The notes: generated by a model from the sequence alone, not told the origin. 64,000 nucleotides of DNA from Allobosea sp. UNC402CLCol (GCF_000745475.1 NZ_KN050692.1:575955-639954), one strand, 5' to 3'. Positions 8,915 through 18,745 are shown, counted from the first letter of the stretch. Program-made: numbers and translations.

Positions 8915-10300
8915 TCAGAAGTCGCGCTGGATGCGCAGGCGGCCAGCAACCGAGTCTTCCGACTTGATGCCGAGGAGCGCGCTGCGAGCGTTGCCGTTGT
9001 TCACGAGGCCGACCGGCGAACGAACATCGAGGTGCGAGTAGAGCACTTCGACGCCGATATCCAGGCCGGAGACCGGCGACCAGATCAGGTTGGCAGCGAG
9101 CAGGAACTCCTTCGGGTCAGCCGAGCGAGCGGTGACGCCGTTGAAAGCAACCGCAGCGGCGTCGAGGTACTTGAGCTTCAGCTCAGAGTACGAACCGGTG
9201 ATCTCGGTGCGCAGGGTGGGGGTCCAGAAGTGGCGGAACGCCGCAACAACCGACCAGCCCTTCGAGTTCTCGACATTGCCGGTGATCGGGTTGATCGCGG
9301 CATCAGCCAGCGTCAGACCACCGATGCGGCCGAGGCCGAGGCTGCCAGCGGACCAGCCGAGGTAGCCGAGAGCGCCGTCAGCATAAGCAGCCTGCAGCCA
9401 GAAGGCGTCGCCAGCGGCGAGCATCGGCAGGTTGATCTTCACGCCGCCCTGGACGGCCCAGATCATCTCGTCGCCGTTGACAGCGTTGAGAGCCGCAGCC
9501 GTGGCGTACTTACGCTGGCCGACAGCGCCGGACAGCTGAGCCGAACCCCAGCCCTGATCGACGCGCAGCGACGCGATCAGATCCGGATAGTCCTGACCCT
9601 GGACGACGGCCGCAGCAGCGCCGCCGCCAACCAGCGCGTTGAACACAACGCCCGGCAGCTCGCGGCCGGACGTGCCCGAGGTGCGGTCTTCCGCCGAGAT
9701 CGTGGCCGAGAAGCCCGAACCGAAGGTGGCGGTGTAGGCCAGCAGGTTGACGCGCGAATCAGACGTACGAACCGAAGCGAAGCCCAGGTCCGAAGCATAG
9801 AAGTCGAAGAACGACTGAGCGCGACCAGCGGTGATCGGGCCGAACTGGACGAAGGCCAGGTCGAGCAGCGAGCCGGTGGAGGTCGACGAAGCGCCGCGGA
9901 CGAAGCCCGGGACAGTCGCGCCGACGTTGAACGGGGTGACGCCGCCGGCACCGTAGATGCCGGTGTTGTTGGTCAGCTCGTAGCGGATGAAGGTGCGCAG
10001 CGTGCCGTAGGCGGTCGCGGTGCGGACGTCGATGTTCAGACGGCCACGAGCGCGGGTGCCGTAGGCATCCTGATAGTCGCTGTAGCGGGTGCCGACAGCG
10101 TACTCGGCGCGAACGCGGCCCGAGATGCGCAGGCAGGAGTCGGTGCCCGGGATGTAGAAGAAGCCGGCACCGTAGGCGGTGCAGACGCGAACGTATTCGA
10201 CCGGAGCGGCCTTCCGCGAGGGAAGGTCAGCGGCCTGAGCCCCGGCGACCGCGGCGATGCCGGCGGCGGAACCGAGGAGGAGGCTCTTGACGAGCTTCAT
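8915..10300 (-). CDS. Rhizobiales-type porin (Omp2b/RopA-like)
   Basis: This 461-residue protein is a general-diffusion outer membrane porin. It has a clear Sec signal (MKLVKSLLLGSAAGIAAVAG then AQA) and a mature start ADLPSRKAAPVEYVRVC, which is diagnostic of alphaproteobacterial porins of the porin_2 family. The motif GTDSCLRISGRVRAEY follows and the protein ends in an aromatic residue, RIQRDF, the usual C-terminal signal for outer-membrane insertion. A strong ribosome binding site (GGAGG, nine bases before the ATG) and a perfect terminator suggest high expression. It stands alone as a single transcription unit. Confidence 0.96.
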   Translation of the reverse strand: MKLVKSLLLGSAAGIAAVAGAQAADLPSRKAAPVEYVRVCTAYGAGFFYIPGTDSCLRISGRVRAEYAVGTRYSDYQDAYGTRARGRLNIDVRTATAYGTLRTFIRYELTNNTGIYGAGGVTPFNVGATVPGFVRGASSTSTGSLLDLAFVQFGPITAGRAQSFFDFYASDLGFASVRTSDSRVNLLAYTATFGSGFSATISAEDRTSGTSGRELPGVVFNALVGGGAAAAVVQGQDYPDLIASLRVDQGWGSAQLSGAVGQRKYATAAALNAVNGDEMIWAVQGGVKINLPMLAAGDAFWLQAAYADGALGYLGWSAGSLGLGRIGGLTLADAAINPITGNVENSKGWSVVAAFRHFWTPTLRTEITGSYSELKLKYLDAAAVAFNGVTARSADPKEFLLAANLIWSPVSGLDIGVEVLYSHLDVRSPVGLVNNGNARSALLGIKSEDSVAGRLRIQRDF

Positions 10301-10690
10301 TTGGTAACCTCCAAAAGAGTTTCGAGACCCTCGGGCTTCGGCTTGCCCCCCGCCCCAGACTTGGCGTCTGATCGCAGAACCTGCCTCTTCCCGGTCTTTC
10401 GCCCACGTCCCTGACCCAATTCAGAGGCGAAGACGAAAAACAGCGACCGGGAACGTCCCGACGCATTTCCACCATACGAAAGCGGACTTGCCGATCAACC
10501 ATGATCGGACCCCAGAGGTCGCCTGGGGGGTGCTTTGGAAACTGGTGTTGCAGGCGAGCCACGCTTTGACCGCCGAAATTCACAAAGCGTTAACCAGACC
10601 AGCCCGCGAGGCCGGTGTTTTGGCGATGCAACATGGCTTTGACGGCGAATCTCGGGGGCGAATCCCCGTATGCCGGCCGAATCCCGCGAG
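10301..10690. other. intergenic region upstream of the porin and downstream of tamB
   Basis: This 390-base stretch separates the porin start from the tamB stop; both genes are on the minus strand. It should contain the porin promoter and a long leader. Small open frames are present but have no recognisable product. A weak hairpin (about 10653-10668) lies just beyond the tamB stop and may help end that transcript. Confidence 0.55.
10471..10498 (-). promoter_or_regulatory. possible porin promoter
   Basis: On the minus strand TTGATC (10493-10498) and TATGGT (10471-10476) are separated by 16 bases. This would give a leader of about 160 bases before the porin ATG. The match to a housekeeping promoter is moderate, and no other candidate in the region is clearly better. 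Confidence 0.3.
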
Positions 10691-13600
10691 TCAGTATTCC
10701 CACTCGGCGCCGACGCCGACCGCAGCGCTGCCATCCGCGCCCGTCTCGGCCTGCAGCTTCAGGCGCTTGGTGACGTCGATGCCGACCGAGACGCCGCTGT
10801 CCTCCGGCTTGGCGCCGACCTTCACCCCGACCGAGACATTGTCGCTGATGTAGCGCGAGGCGCCCACGGTCGGACCGCCCTCGCCCATCTGGATGTCGAG
10901 ATTGTCGACGCCCAGCGATTTGCGCAGCCGCTCGAAGGTGTCGTCGCCGCCGCCACCGGCGAACTGCGCCGCCGCCTGCGCGAGCTGGACCGCCTGGAAG
11001 GGCGAGAGCGAGCCGGACGCCCGCGCGAAGAGCAGCCGCGACAGCACCTCGTCCTGCGGCAGTTGCGGCTCGGAGGTGAAGGCGAAGGCCGGTTGATCAG
11101 CCGGGCCGCTGACGATGATCTTGGCGGTCACGTCGGCGGCACGCGTCTCAGCGACGAAATCGAGATCGGGAATCAGGCCGCCGGCGAAGGTCAGCCGCCC
11201 GCGGCTGAAGTCGAGACGCTGGGTCAGCACGTTGAGCCGGCCGCGGCGCAGATCGAAGCCGCCGTCGAGCGCGGGAGCCGCCAGCGTGCCGCCGACGCGA
11301 ATCTCGCCGCCGAGTTCGGCGTCGATGCCGCGCCCCCGGATGAAGACGCGGCTCGGAGCCGAGACGGTGACGGCCAGCGCCGCATCGAAGGCCGGCGCGG
11401 CCCGGCCACGGCTGCCACGCGCCTTCTGCGACTTGCGCGCGGCGGCAAGACGAGCGGCAGCGGTGCCCTTGGCATTGACGTGCTTGATGCCGTCGACCGG
11501 CCTGAGCGAAGCCGGTAGGCGATCGGGCACCGCGACATCCAGCGAGACGACGTCGATCCGTCCGCCGATGCGCGGACGCTGCGCCAGCGGGCCAGAAATC
11601 TCGAGATTGAGCCCGGCGACAGCGGTAACCAGACCGCTGGAGACGAGCTGGGCGCGATTGCCCTGGATGCGGATCGTGCCCGGGAAGCCGGCGGCGGGAT
11701 CGACCTTGACCTGTCCGCTTGCCGAAATCGTGCCGCCATTGGGCGTGCTCGCTGAGGCGCTGTCGATCGTCAGATTGTCGCCATTGGCCGCGACGCGCGC
11801 CCGCATATCGGTGAGGCGCACGCCCTGCAGCGCATCGGTGAAGCTGCCATTGGAGAGCGTGGCGCTGCCGCTGAGGCGCGGCGCCGTGGGCGTGCCCTCG
11901 GCGCGCATGTCGATGGCGACCGCGCCGGTCAGGCGCTGGCCGTTGACCGCGAGCATGGGGTTGGCGAGTGCGGCGTCGAGACGCCCCTGCGCAGCCAGAG
12001 ACAGGGCACCGGCCGCATTGAGCGGGGCGGTGCCACGCAGAGTCAGGCTCGCGCCGCGGCCGGCATTGAGGGTCGCCTCGACGCTGGTGGCGTTGCCCTT
12101 GAAGGCGCCCTGCCCCGCGATCTCGACCGGCGGCAAGCCGGCCTGCTGCGTCTCCGGCGTCACCAAACGGGCGATCCGCAGGTTCCAGGGGCCGGACAGC
12201 GCATCCGGCCTGCCCTGAACCTGTGCCTGCGCGTTGAGCGTGCCCGAGAGGTTGAGGCTCGGCGCCACGATGCGCGCAGCCGAGAGAGGCACGTCGCGCG
12301 CGACGAAACGCAGGTCGAGCGTCTCGCCCGCCTTGCCGTCGAGCGTGACGCGGCCGCCATCGATCGCGAGCGCGAGCCCGGCGATCTCGACGCCGGAGGC
12401 CGGAAAGCTGAAGGTTGCGGGATTGGCGAGCGTGATGACGCGGCCGTCGCGGCGGGCGTCGAAGGAGGCGACCTCAAGCTTCAGCGGCTCGCCCGGCACC
12501 AATCGGCCGGCCCCCTTCAGGGCGAAGCCGCGCGCATTGGCACTGAGCGTGAAGGCGCTGGCCTCGGGCGCGCCCTTCGAATCGAAGCGGATCGCGCTGA
12601 TCGTCTCGCCGGCCGCGACGGCGCGGTCGATGGCGATCGCGGCGTCGAGCATCGGACGGCCGTAGATGTCCTTCGCACCGATGGTTGCGTCGAGCTTGTC
12701 GATCGAGACGGAGGGGCCAACGAGCCGGCTGCCGCGCGCGGTGACGTCGATGTTCTGGCGGCTCTCGGGGGTTGCGAGATTGATATCGGCATCGAGCTGG
12801 CCGCCGAGCTTGGTCAGCGCCAGCGCCGAGAGATCGTCGAGATTGCGGGCGGCGAGCGTCAGGCGGCCGGCAGCACGGCTGGCCGGATCGAGCGTCACAG
12901 CACCGTTGAGGCGCACCGAGCCGATGGCGAGGTCGAGCTGGGAGAGGTTCCAGCCATCGTCCGGCTGGCGGTTCAGCGCGATGCTACCGGTTGCAGGCTT
13001 GGCATCGATCTCACCGGAGAGGGTGATGCGGGAATCGAGCGCGCCCTGCAAATCCTTGACCACGGCGTCGATGACGAGCCGCGGGATCGGTCTTGCCAGC
13101 GCGGTCGCATTGGCGACGGCGATGCGGGCGGTGGCATCGAGCTTCCTGAGCGGGCCGGTGATCTGCGCATTGACGTCGCCGCGCCCGGACAGGCGCGGAT
13201 CGGCGCGCTTGAGGTCCGGCAGGGCGAGCGCGAGCTTGAGGTCCGAGGCATTCTGTCCGAGCGCCCCGTCGGCGGTGAAGCTTGCATGCTGGCCCGCCAC
13301 CTTGAGCCCGGAGAAGGTGTAGTCGCCGGCAAGCGCGTTGACCTTGCCGGCGAGCGTGAGGCTGCCGGCGAGCAGCCGGTCGATAACGGCCTCGCCGGTG
13401 GCGAGGCGCTCGGCCTTGCCGCTTAGCGTTGCGGCATAGCTGCTGAGCTTGGGCGTGGCGTCGAGCTCGGCGGCGATCTCGGCCCTGCCTCCGAGCGGGC
13501 GCCGGGCGAGGCCGCTCAGCCGGGCGAGATCGGGCAGTATCGCCTTGAGCTGGCCGAGAACGCGGGCCTGACCGAGCTTGCCCTTGTAATCCAGCTCGAT

Positions 13601-15112
13601 GCCGGAGAGCGCCAGGCGCAGCGTCTCGAAATCGGCGGTAGCGTCGTCATTGCCGGTGCCGCGCAAGGTGAAGGTCACCTTGTCGCCGACAGCCTTGGCC
13701 AAAGCCTGATCCGTCAGGGCGATGCCGCTCGCCTCGCCGTCGCTGGTCAGCGCGATGCGGCTGCCGGGCTCGCCGATCGTGCCGCTCGGCGTGGCGTTGA
13801 AGGTCAGCCCCACCTTGCCGAAGCGGCCCGCCGGCAGCTTCGCGTCCTCGGCGTCCAGCCTGGCGGCAACGATCGGGCCGGCGACGGGGCCGCGGATCGT
13901 CGCGTCGAAGGCGAGCTTGCCGATCTCGGCGCCGGAGGCCACGGTGCGGCCCTCCGCATTGGGGCGTGCGGCGGCAGTGACGCGCAGGTCGAGCGTCCTG
14001 TCGGCGTTGTAGCGGCCGAGCACATCGAGCCGCGCCAGCGCGGAGACGAGCGCGAGATTGCGGATGTCGACGCCGCCGCCATCGGCGAAGCCGACCGCTC
14101 CGTCGAGCCGGGTCGAGCCCGCGAAGACCGGCGCGACCGGCGCCGGCATCAGCCCCTCGATGCGGGCATCGAGCGCGAGCGCAAGCTGCCGCTCCGCACC
14201 GGCGCGGTTGAGCGTCGCCGAGCCGTCCGCGCCAATGGTCGGCCCGGCCGTGAAGGTCAGGTTCGAACGGAAGGAATCGAGCGGTCCGTCGCCGTTCAGG
14301 TCGAGCTTGACCGGCGGCTCCCCCGGCAGCCCGGCCGCCTTCGAGATCAGGCCGCCGGCCGGCTCGTCGAGCTTGGCGGCGAGCCTCAGCCGCGTGCTTT
14401 CCGGCACGAAGGACAGGTCGACATTGAAGTTCCCGCCCATATCGAGCCGCCGCGCCTCGAATTTGAGGTCGAGACCCTCATTGGGGGGGCCAAGCCGCGC
14501 GGCACCGGTCGCGCCAAGCCGTGCCGCCGCACCGATGACCGGCTCGCCGAGCACGAGTTCGTTGAGCTGGAAGGCGCGCAGGATCACCTTCAGCGGCAAT
14601 TCCGGCAGGATCGGCCCGTCATTCGCGGGGACCGTCCCGGCGGGCGGCGGCGCCGGCCGGCGCAGGATCTCGAGCTTGCCGATCTCCAGCCGGTCGACAT
14701 CGAGCCGGCGCAGCAGCAGCGCGCTGCGGGTCCAGACCAGACGGACGCGGTCGAGCCTGAGCCAGACGCCGTCGCGATCCGAGAGCGCGATGTCGCGGAT
14801 CTCGACATCGGAGGACAGCGCGCCGTTGACCTCGCCGATCGAGACCTGGCTGGTGTCGCTGGAGAGCGCCTTCGAGATCAGATCGGCGACGACGCCGCGA
14901 TCGGTCTGGGCGTTCTGGGCAAAGCCGCCGAAATGAGCCGAGGCGAGAAGGCCGACCGTCAGCAGCAGGGCGAAGAGCGCCAGAGACATTCCGCGCTTCT
15001 TCGCAGCACGGAATGTCTCCGGGTTTCTGCTGGCGCGCATTTTCTTCACGCGAAACGGTGCCCACTTCGCTTGAAAATGTTTCAACCGCGGAAAGCTCAG
15101 GAGGCGGCGCAT
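10691..15112 (-). CDS. tamB: translocation and assembly module subunit TamB
   Basis: TamB is an inner-membrane-anchored periplasmic protein that works with TamA; TamB-family proteins are also linked to phospholipid transport to the outer membrane. The 1473-residue product has a membrane anchor (MSLALFALLLTVGLL, around residue 42-60), a very long beta-rich region of repeated LDLR/LSGSATLS-like strands, and the conserved C-terminal DUF490 part (GGRIDVVSLDVAVP, RLNVLTQRLDFSRGRL, LSRLLFARASG, ending VGAEWEY). Its ATG overlaps the tamA stop by one base (TGATG). The first ~41 residues before the anchor are atypical: residues 12-25 are encoded by a dispersed intergenic repeat. Internal ATGs at residues 25 and 42 could be the ancestral starts. 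Confidence 0.93.
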   Translation of the reverse strand: MRRLLSFPRLKHFQAKWAPFRVKKMRASRNPETFRAAKKRGMSLALFALLLTVGLLASAHFGGFAQNAQTDRGVVADLISKALSSDTSQVSIGEVNGALSSDVEIRDIALSDRDGVWLRLDRVRLVWTRSALLLRRLDVDRLEIGKLEILRRPAPPPAGTVPANDGPILPELPLKVILRAFQLNELVLGEPVIGAAARLGATGAARLGPPNEGLDLKFEARRLDMGGNFNVDLSFVPESTRLRLAAKLDEPAGGLISKAAGLPGEPPVKLDLNGDGPLDSFRSNLTFTAGPTIGADGSATLNRAGAERQLALALDARIEGLMPAPVAPVFAGSTRLDGAVGFADGGGVDIRNLALVSALARLDVLGRYNADRTLDLRVTAAARPNAEGRTVASGAEIGKLAFDATIRGPVAGPIVAARLDAEDAKLPAGRFGKVGLTFNATPSGTIGEPGSRIALTSDGEASGIALTDQALAKAVGDKVTFTLRGTGNDDATADFETLRLALSGIELDYKGKLGQARVLGQLKAILPDLARLSGLARRPLGGRAEIAAELDATPKLSSYAATLSGKAERLATGEAVIDRLLAGSLTLAGKVNALAGDYTFSGLKVAGQHASFTADGALGQNASDLKLALALPDLKRADPRLSGRGDVNAQITGPLRKLDATARIAVANATALARPIPRLVIDAVVKDLQGALDSRITLSGEIDAKPATGSIALNRQPDDGWNLSQLDLAIGSVRLNGAVTLDPASRAAGRLTLAARNLDDLSALALTKLGGQLDADINLATPESRQNIDVTARGSRLVGPSVSIDKLDATIGAKDIYGRPMLDAAIAIDRAVAAGETISAIRFDSKGAPEASAFTLSANARGFALKGAGRLVPGEPLKLEVASFDARRDGRVITLANPATFSFPASGVEIAGLALAIDGGRVTLDGKAGETLDLRFVARDVPLSAARIVAPSLNLSGTLNAQAQVQGRPDALSGPWNLRIARLVTPETQQAGLPPVEIAGQGAFKGNATSVEATLNAGRGASLTLRGTAPLNAAGALSLAAQGRLDAALANPMLAVNGQRLTGAVAIDMRAEGTPTAPRLSGSATLSNGSFTDALQGVRLTDMRARVAANGDNLTIDSASASTPNGGTISASGQVKVDPAAGFPGTIRIQGNRAQLVSSGLVTAVAGLNLEISGPLAQRPRIGGRIDVVSLDVAVPDRLPASLRPVDGIKHVNAKGTAAARLAAARKSQKARGSRGRAAPAFDAALAVTVSAPSRVFIRGRGIDAELGGEIRVGGTLAAPALDGGFDLRRGRLNVLTQRLDFSRGRLTFAGGLIPDLDFVAETRAADVTAKIIVSGPADQPAFAFTSEPQLPQDEVLSRLLFARASGSLSPFQAVQLAQAAAQFAGGGGDDTFERLRKSLGVDNLDIQMGEGGPTVGASRYISDNVSVGVKVGAKPEDSGVSVGIDVTKRLKLQAETGADGSAAVGVGAEWEY
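15037..15079. repeat. dispersed Rhizobiales palindromic repeat within the tamB start region
   Basis: This imperfect palindrome starts GCATTTTCTTCACGCGAA and ends CACTTCGCTTGAAAATG. It matches the repeat at 26803-26845 over both arms, differing mainly in the central 8-9 bases. It lies in frame inside the first 26 codons of tamB. Elsewhere in the window the element is intergenic. Confidence 0.85.
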
Positions 15113-17139
15113 CAGAAGGCCTGCCCGATGCTGACATAGAGCGCGACGGGCTTGTCGCCCTTGCGCGGATTGAGGGGCGCCGCGACATCGACGCGGATCG
15201 GCCCGATCGAGGTATAGTAGCGAAAGCCGAGGCCGGCGGCCATCTGCAGCTTCTGCTTGCCGTCGGGCAGGCTCGATTCGAACGCAGTGCCGGCATCGAA
15301 GAACGGCACGATGCCGATGGTCTCGGTGATCTTGATGCGGGCTTCCGCCGACAATTCGAGCAGGCTGCGCCCACCGGTGAGCTGTCCGAACGGCCCGAGC
15401 GGCGAAAGCGAGCGATAAGCATAGCCGCGCACCGAACCGCCGCCGCCGGCATAGAAGCGCCGCGTCGCCGGGATCTCGTCGAGGCTCGCGCCCGAAATCG
15501 AGCCGAAGCCGACGCGACCGGCCAGGACATAGCGCGCATCATCGTCGAGCGCGTAATAGCCGGAGATCGCGGCCTTGGCCTGATAGATGCCGACCGTCGA
15601 GCCGAGGAAGGTCGGATAGGGCGTGAAGGACGCCGTGGCGCGGATGCCGCGCGTCGGGTCGAGCAGGCTGTCGGTCGAATCGTAGTTCACCGAAAGCGGA
15701 AGACCGACCAGCGTGTAGTCGACCTGGCCCAGCACATCGCTGGTCTGGCCGCGTTCCACCTCCAGCCCGGCCTGCACCGAGAAGGTATCGCTGAAACGGT
15801 AGCGGATCGCCGTGGTGGCGTTGGCGTAGCGGGCGGTGTAGCCGCCATACCGGTTGGTCCCTACGCGCTCGCGGGTAGCGACGCCGTCGAGCAGCCAGTC
15901 GTAGCGGCTGCCGTCCAGCGCCGGCTTCATGAAGCTGAAGGCGAAGCGGCCGCCGAGGTCCGAGCGCTCGAAATCGCCGAATCTCTGGATCTTGGTGCCG
16001 TCGATGCGCGGCGCGAGGAAGACGCTGGATTCCAGCCGCAGACGCTCGGCCCCGCCGAACAGGTTGCGATGCTCCCAATAGACCTTCACCGCCGGGCCAT
16101 CGATCGTCGAATAACGGGCGGAGAAGCCGAGAAGCCGCTTGGGACGCTCCGTCACCTCGACGAAGATCGGCAGATTCCCCGCCCCGTCGAGCTTGTCCGC
16201 CTCCCGGATGCGCACCGAGGCGACGGCCGGAATCTTGGCGATCGATTTGCGCGTGTCGGCCAGCGCCTTGGGCGAATAGGGATCGCCCGGCTCGAGATAG
16301 ATGAAGGAGCGCACGACCTCGGGCGGGATCTCGTCGGTCTGGCCCACGGTGATGTCGCCGAAGCCGGCGAGCGGGCCGGGATCGAGCACATAGGTCACGT
16401 CCATGATGCCGGCGGCATGATCGACCACCGGTCGCAGTTCCACCACCTTGGCGAGCGGATGCGACTGCGCGCGCATATGGTCGATGAGCCCGGCCTGCGC
16501 GGCACGCAGGGAGGCGGCCGTCGCCGGCTCGCCCGCCTTCAGCTTGGAGACCTTGAGGGGATCGGCGATCGCGGCCGAGCCGGCCCTGTCTCGTTCGACG
16601 ATGTCGATCTTGCGGAAGCCGAAGACCTTGCCAGGACGAACCCTGACGGTGATCGGCACGGCGTCGCGGTTGCGGTGGGCTTCCAGCGCACGGATGAGCG
16701 GCGCGCCCGGCTCGGCCCCGACCGCCAGCGGCACGCCATCGACGACGAGCGAGACGTCGGCGTTGAAGTAACCCTGCGACCAGAGCGCATCGACGAGCGG
16801 ATTGAGATCGGCCGCCATGCGGCGCGACAAGCTCTCGCCATCGGGCGGCGCGTCCTGCCGCAGGCGATAGAGCAAGGAGGCGTCCTGCAGGGTGCGCGTC
16901 AGCGCCTTGGCGTCATCGGCCTCGCCGAGGTCGAAGTCGAGCTTGTAGGGCAGCGTCGCGGCACTGGGAGCCGGCGGCTCGTCCTTCCTGGTGAAGAGGC
17001 CGAAGACATCCAGCGAGGAGAGATCGAAAGCTTTGGCAGGATCAGCCTGCAAGCCGACGAGCGCCGCAAACGCATAACCGCCGCCCAATGCCACCGTCTG
17101 GCTCGCCCTTCGCCAGAACCGCATCCGTCCTCCAAGCAA
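15112..17139 (-). CDS. tamA: outer membrane assembly factor TamA (Omp85 family)
   Basis: TamA is the outer-membrane Omp85-family partner of TamB. The 675-residue protein has an N-terminal signal-like stretch (RRASQTVALGGGYAFAALVG), periplasmic POTRA domains (QGYFNADVSLVVDG; VTVRVRPGKVFGFRKIDI; MDVTYVLDPGPLAGFGDITV), and a C-terminal 16-strand barrel. The barrel includes the Omp85 signature region around GGGGSVRGYAYRSLSP and ends PVALYVSIGQAF with a terminal aromatic residue. Length and domain order match the family. An alternative start five codons downstream (MRFWRR) is possible. tamB follows with a one-base overlap, so the two are translationally coupled. Confidence 0.95.
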   Translation of the reverse strand: MLGGRMRFWRRASQTVALGGGYAFAALVGLQADPAKAFDLSSLDVFGLFTRKDEPPAPSAATLPYKLDFDLGEADDAKALTRTLQDASLLYRLRQDAPPDGESLSRRMAADLNPLVDALWSQGYFNADVSLVVDGVPLAVGAEPGAPLIRALEAHRNRDAVPITVRVRPGKVFGFRKIDIVERDRAGSAAIADPLKVSKLKAGEPATAASLRAAQAGLIDHMRAQSHPLAKVVELRPVVDHAAGIMDVTYVLDPGPLAGFGDITVGQTDEIPPEVVRSFIYLEPGDPYSPKALADTRKSIAKIPAVASVRIREADKLDGAGNLPIFVEVTERPKRLLGFSARYSTIDGPAVKVYWEHRNLFGGAERLRLESSVFLAPRIDGTKIQRFGDFERSDLGGRFAFSFMKPALDGSRYDWLLDGVATRERVGTNRYGGYTARYANATTAIRYRFSDTFSVQAGLEVERGQTSDVLGQVDYTLVGLPLSVNYDSTDSLLDPTRGIRATASFTPYPTFLGSTVGIYQAKAAISGYYALDDDARYVLAGRVGFGSISGASLDEIPATRRFYAGGGGSVRGYAYRSLSPLGPFGQLTGGRSLLELSAEARIKITETIGIVPFFDAGTAFESSLPDGKQKLQMAAGLGFRYYTSIGPIRVDVAAPLNPRKGDKPVALYVSIGQAF

Positions 17140-17232
17140 CCCCCGGCCGCAACATCAAAAACTATTCGATGAGCATGGCCATCATAGAGACGGGATGGCC
17201 ATGCGCAATGCTGAAGGACTCGACGCTTTCCT

Positions 17233-17988
17233 CTAACGAAGCGTAAACGCTACGCTCGCGAGCGGGCTGAGCTTGGTGACGACCTCGCCCTTACCCGGCG
17301 AGAGCACGCCGCCGCAGAGGCTGCCGGTGGTGACGAGCTGGCCGGCGCGCAGGGGCCCGAGCCCCTCCTCCTTCCGGTTGGCCCAGGCCAGGAACGGCGT
17401 CATCGGATCGCCGTTTCCATGGACCGCCGGCTGGTCGTAGATCGTCACGCCATTGAGCGAGATGAAGCAGCCGAGCCCGGTCAGGTCGTCCAGCACCTTC
17501 ATGTCGAGGTCCGGCCCGACGAAGTAACCGCCATGGCCCATCGCATCGGTGAGCCAGAGCGGCATGGCGACGTTGCCCGACCAGTTGGCGAGGCGGCTCT
17601 CGACGATCTCGATGCCGAGGAAGGCCTTGTCGCAGCAGGCCAGCAGCTCCGCCCGCGACCAGGGCTGGCCGGGACGCAAGGGCACGTCGCGCGAGAGGCG
17701 CAGGCCCAGCTCGATCTCGACGCGCAGCTCGGCGCCGATCGCGCCCTCATAGACCTCTCCGGGGGCGAGCCAGGGGCCCGGCATCAGCCCGCCGATCGGC
17801 GTGCCGTCCGGGGCGATGGCGACCTTCCAGCCGAGATCCTCGAAACCCGCGCCGCGGCTGACCGCACGCGCGATGGCGAGGCCCTCCGCCAGCGAGGCCG
17901 GCACGGGCAGGCTCGCGGTCTCGATCAGCGAGCGCTCGCGGCGGGCGGTCAGAAGCGCATCGCGGATGGTTTCGGCAGTGGTCGGCAT
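17233..17988 (-). CDS. 2-keto-4-pentenoate hydratase-like protein (FAH superfamily)
   Basis: This 251-residue protein resembles hydratases and decarboxylases of meta-cleavage pathways (MhpD/DmpE group), which share the fumarylacetoacetate hydrolase fold. Supporting segments are GWKVAIAPDGTPIGG, the metal-site-like IGAELRVEIELGL (a Glu-x-Glu pair), and LGIEIVESRLANW, with a late GQLVTTGSLCGG. The usual family length is about 260 residues. No other aromatic-catabolism genes lie nearby, so the substrate cannot be inferred. The gene is transcribed alone on the minus strand and is divergent from the DUF4142 gene. Confidence 0.8.
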   Translation of the reverse strand: MPTTAETIRDALLTARRERSLIETASLPVPASLAEGLAIARAVSRGAGFEDLGWKVAIAPDGTPIGGLMPGPWLAPGEVYEGAIGAELRVEIELGLRLSRDVPLRPGQPWSRAELLACCDKAFLGIEIVESRLANWSGNVAMPLWLTDAMGHGGYFVGPDLDMKVLDDLTGLGCFISLNGVTIYDQPAVHGNGDPMTPFLAWANRKEEGLGPLRAGQLVTTGSLCGGVLSPGKGEVVTKLSPLASVAFTLR

Positions 17989-18130
17989 GGGGATCCCCTT
18001 CCCTTTCGCGCGCGCCCATCACGGCAGCGACGCGCAGTTCTGCTATCGCAGCCCGACGAGAGGAACAAGCGCGCCCCGGCAACCCGCCCATGCAGGCGGA
18101 ACCTCGCGCGCGCTGCGTCGTTGCCCTGCC

Positions 18131-18643
18131 ATGACCCGTACACGCCGCGCCTTTCTCGCGGGCATCGCGCCTGCGCTCGCAACGCTAGCCGTCGCTCCGG
18201 TCGCGCTGGCCAAACCGTCCCCGCAAGACCTCGTCAATCAGGTGGCCGTCGCCAACATGTTCTGCATCGAGTCGGCGACGCTGGCGCTGAAGCAGAGCAG
18301 CTCGTCGGCGATCAAGGACTACGCCCACCGCCTCGCCGACGACCATGCGACGATCGCGAGCAGCCTGAGACGGATCATCGCGCGCCGCTCCGACATCGCC
18401 TTGCCCGACCGCCCCGACACGCGCCATCTCGACCTGCTGCGCGACCTCGGCGCCTTGCAGGGCGGCGATTTCGACAAGGCCTATGTCGAGGCGCAGCGCG
18501 GCACCCATCACACGCTCTCGCTGCTGCTCGAAGCCTATGCCCGCGACGGCGAGGATCCCGAGCTCAAGGCTTTCGCGGCCGACGCCTTCCCCCGCTTCAA
18601 GGCGCTCGAGCAGAAGGCGCAGGAATTGCCGCTGTCGCCCTGA
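18131..18643 (+). CDS. DUF4142 family periplasmic protein
   Basis: The 170-residue product begins MTRTRRAFLAGIAPALATLA, with a twin-arginine-like RRAFLAG followed by a hydrophobic segment and cleavage near ALAKP. It is therefore probably exported by Tat or Sec. The mature part is all-alpha, with segments such as VANMFCIESATLAL, IKDYAHRLADDHATI and YVEAQRGTHHTLSLL. These fit the DUF4142 family, a ferritin-like four-helix bundle with conserved histidines. The frame is open far upstream but overlaps the divergent gene, so the ATG at 18131 is chosen. Role unknown; other members are linked to envelope stress. Confidence 0.82.
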   Translation: MTRTRRAFLAGIAPALATLAVAPVALAKPSPQDLVNQVAVANMFCIESATLALKQSSSSAIKDYAHRLADDHATIASSLRRIIARRSDIALPDRPDTRHLDLLRDLGALQGGDFDKAYVEAQRGTHHTLSLLLEAYARDGEDPELKAFAADAFPRFKALEQKAQELPLSP

Positions 18644-18745
18644 GCGATGGCATGGCCTCCAGCTACTCGACCTTCAGCGGCTTTGACAGCGGCGCTCGCG
18701 CCTGTCGGGATAGCGCCCGATCCACCAAAGCGGAGCCGCAGGCCC

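Noticed and set aside
10651..10668. Hairpin CGGGG...CCCCG downstream of tamB as an intrinsic terminator
   Set aside because: The stem is only 5 bp and has no T run, so it is not listed as a terminator.
15013..17172. A 719-codon open frame on the plus strand opposite tamA
   Set aside because: It is low-complexity Arg/Asp/Glu/Gly-rich sequence with no family pattern, an antisense artefact of high GC content.
17801..18130. N-terminal extension of the DUF4142 protein
   Set aside because: It overlaps the divergent hydratase gene and would bury the twin-arginine signal peptide that starts at 18131.
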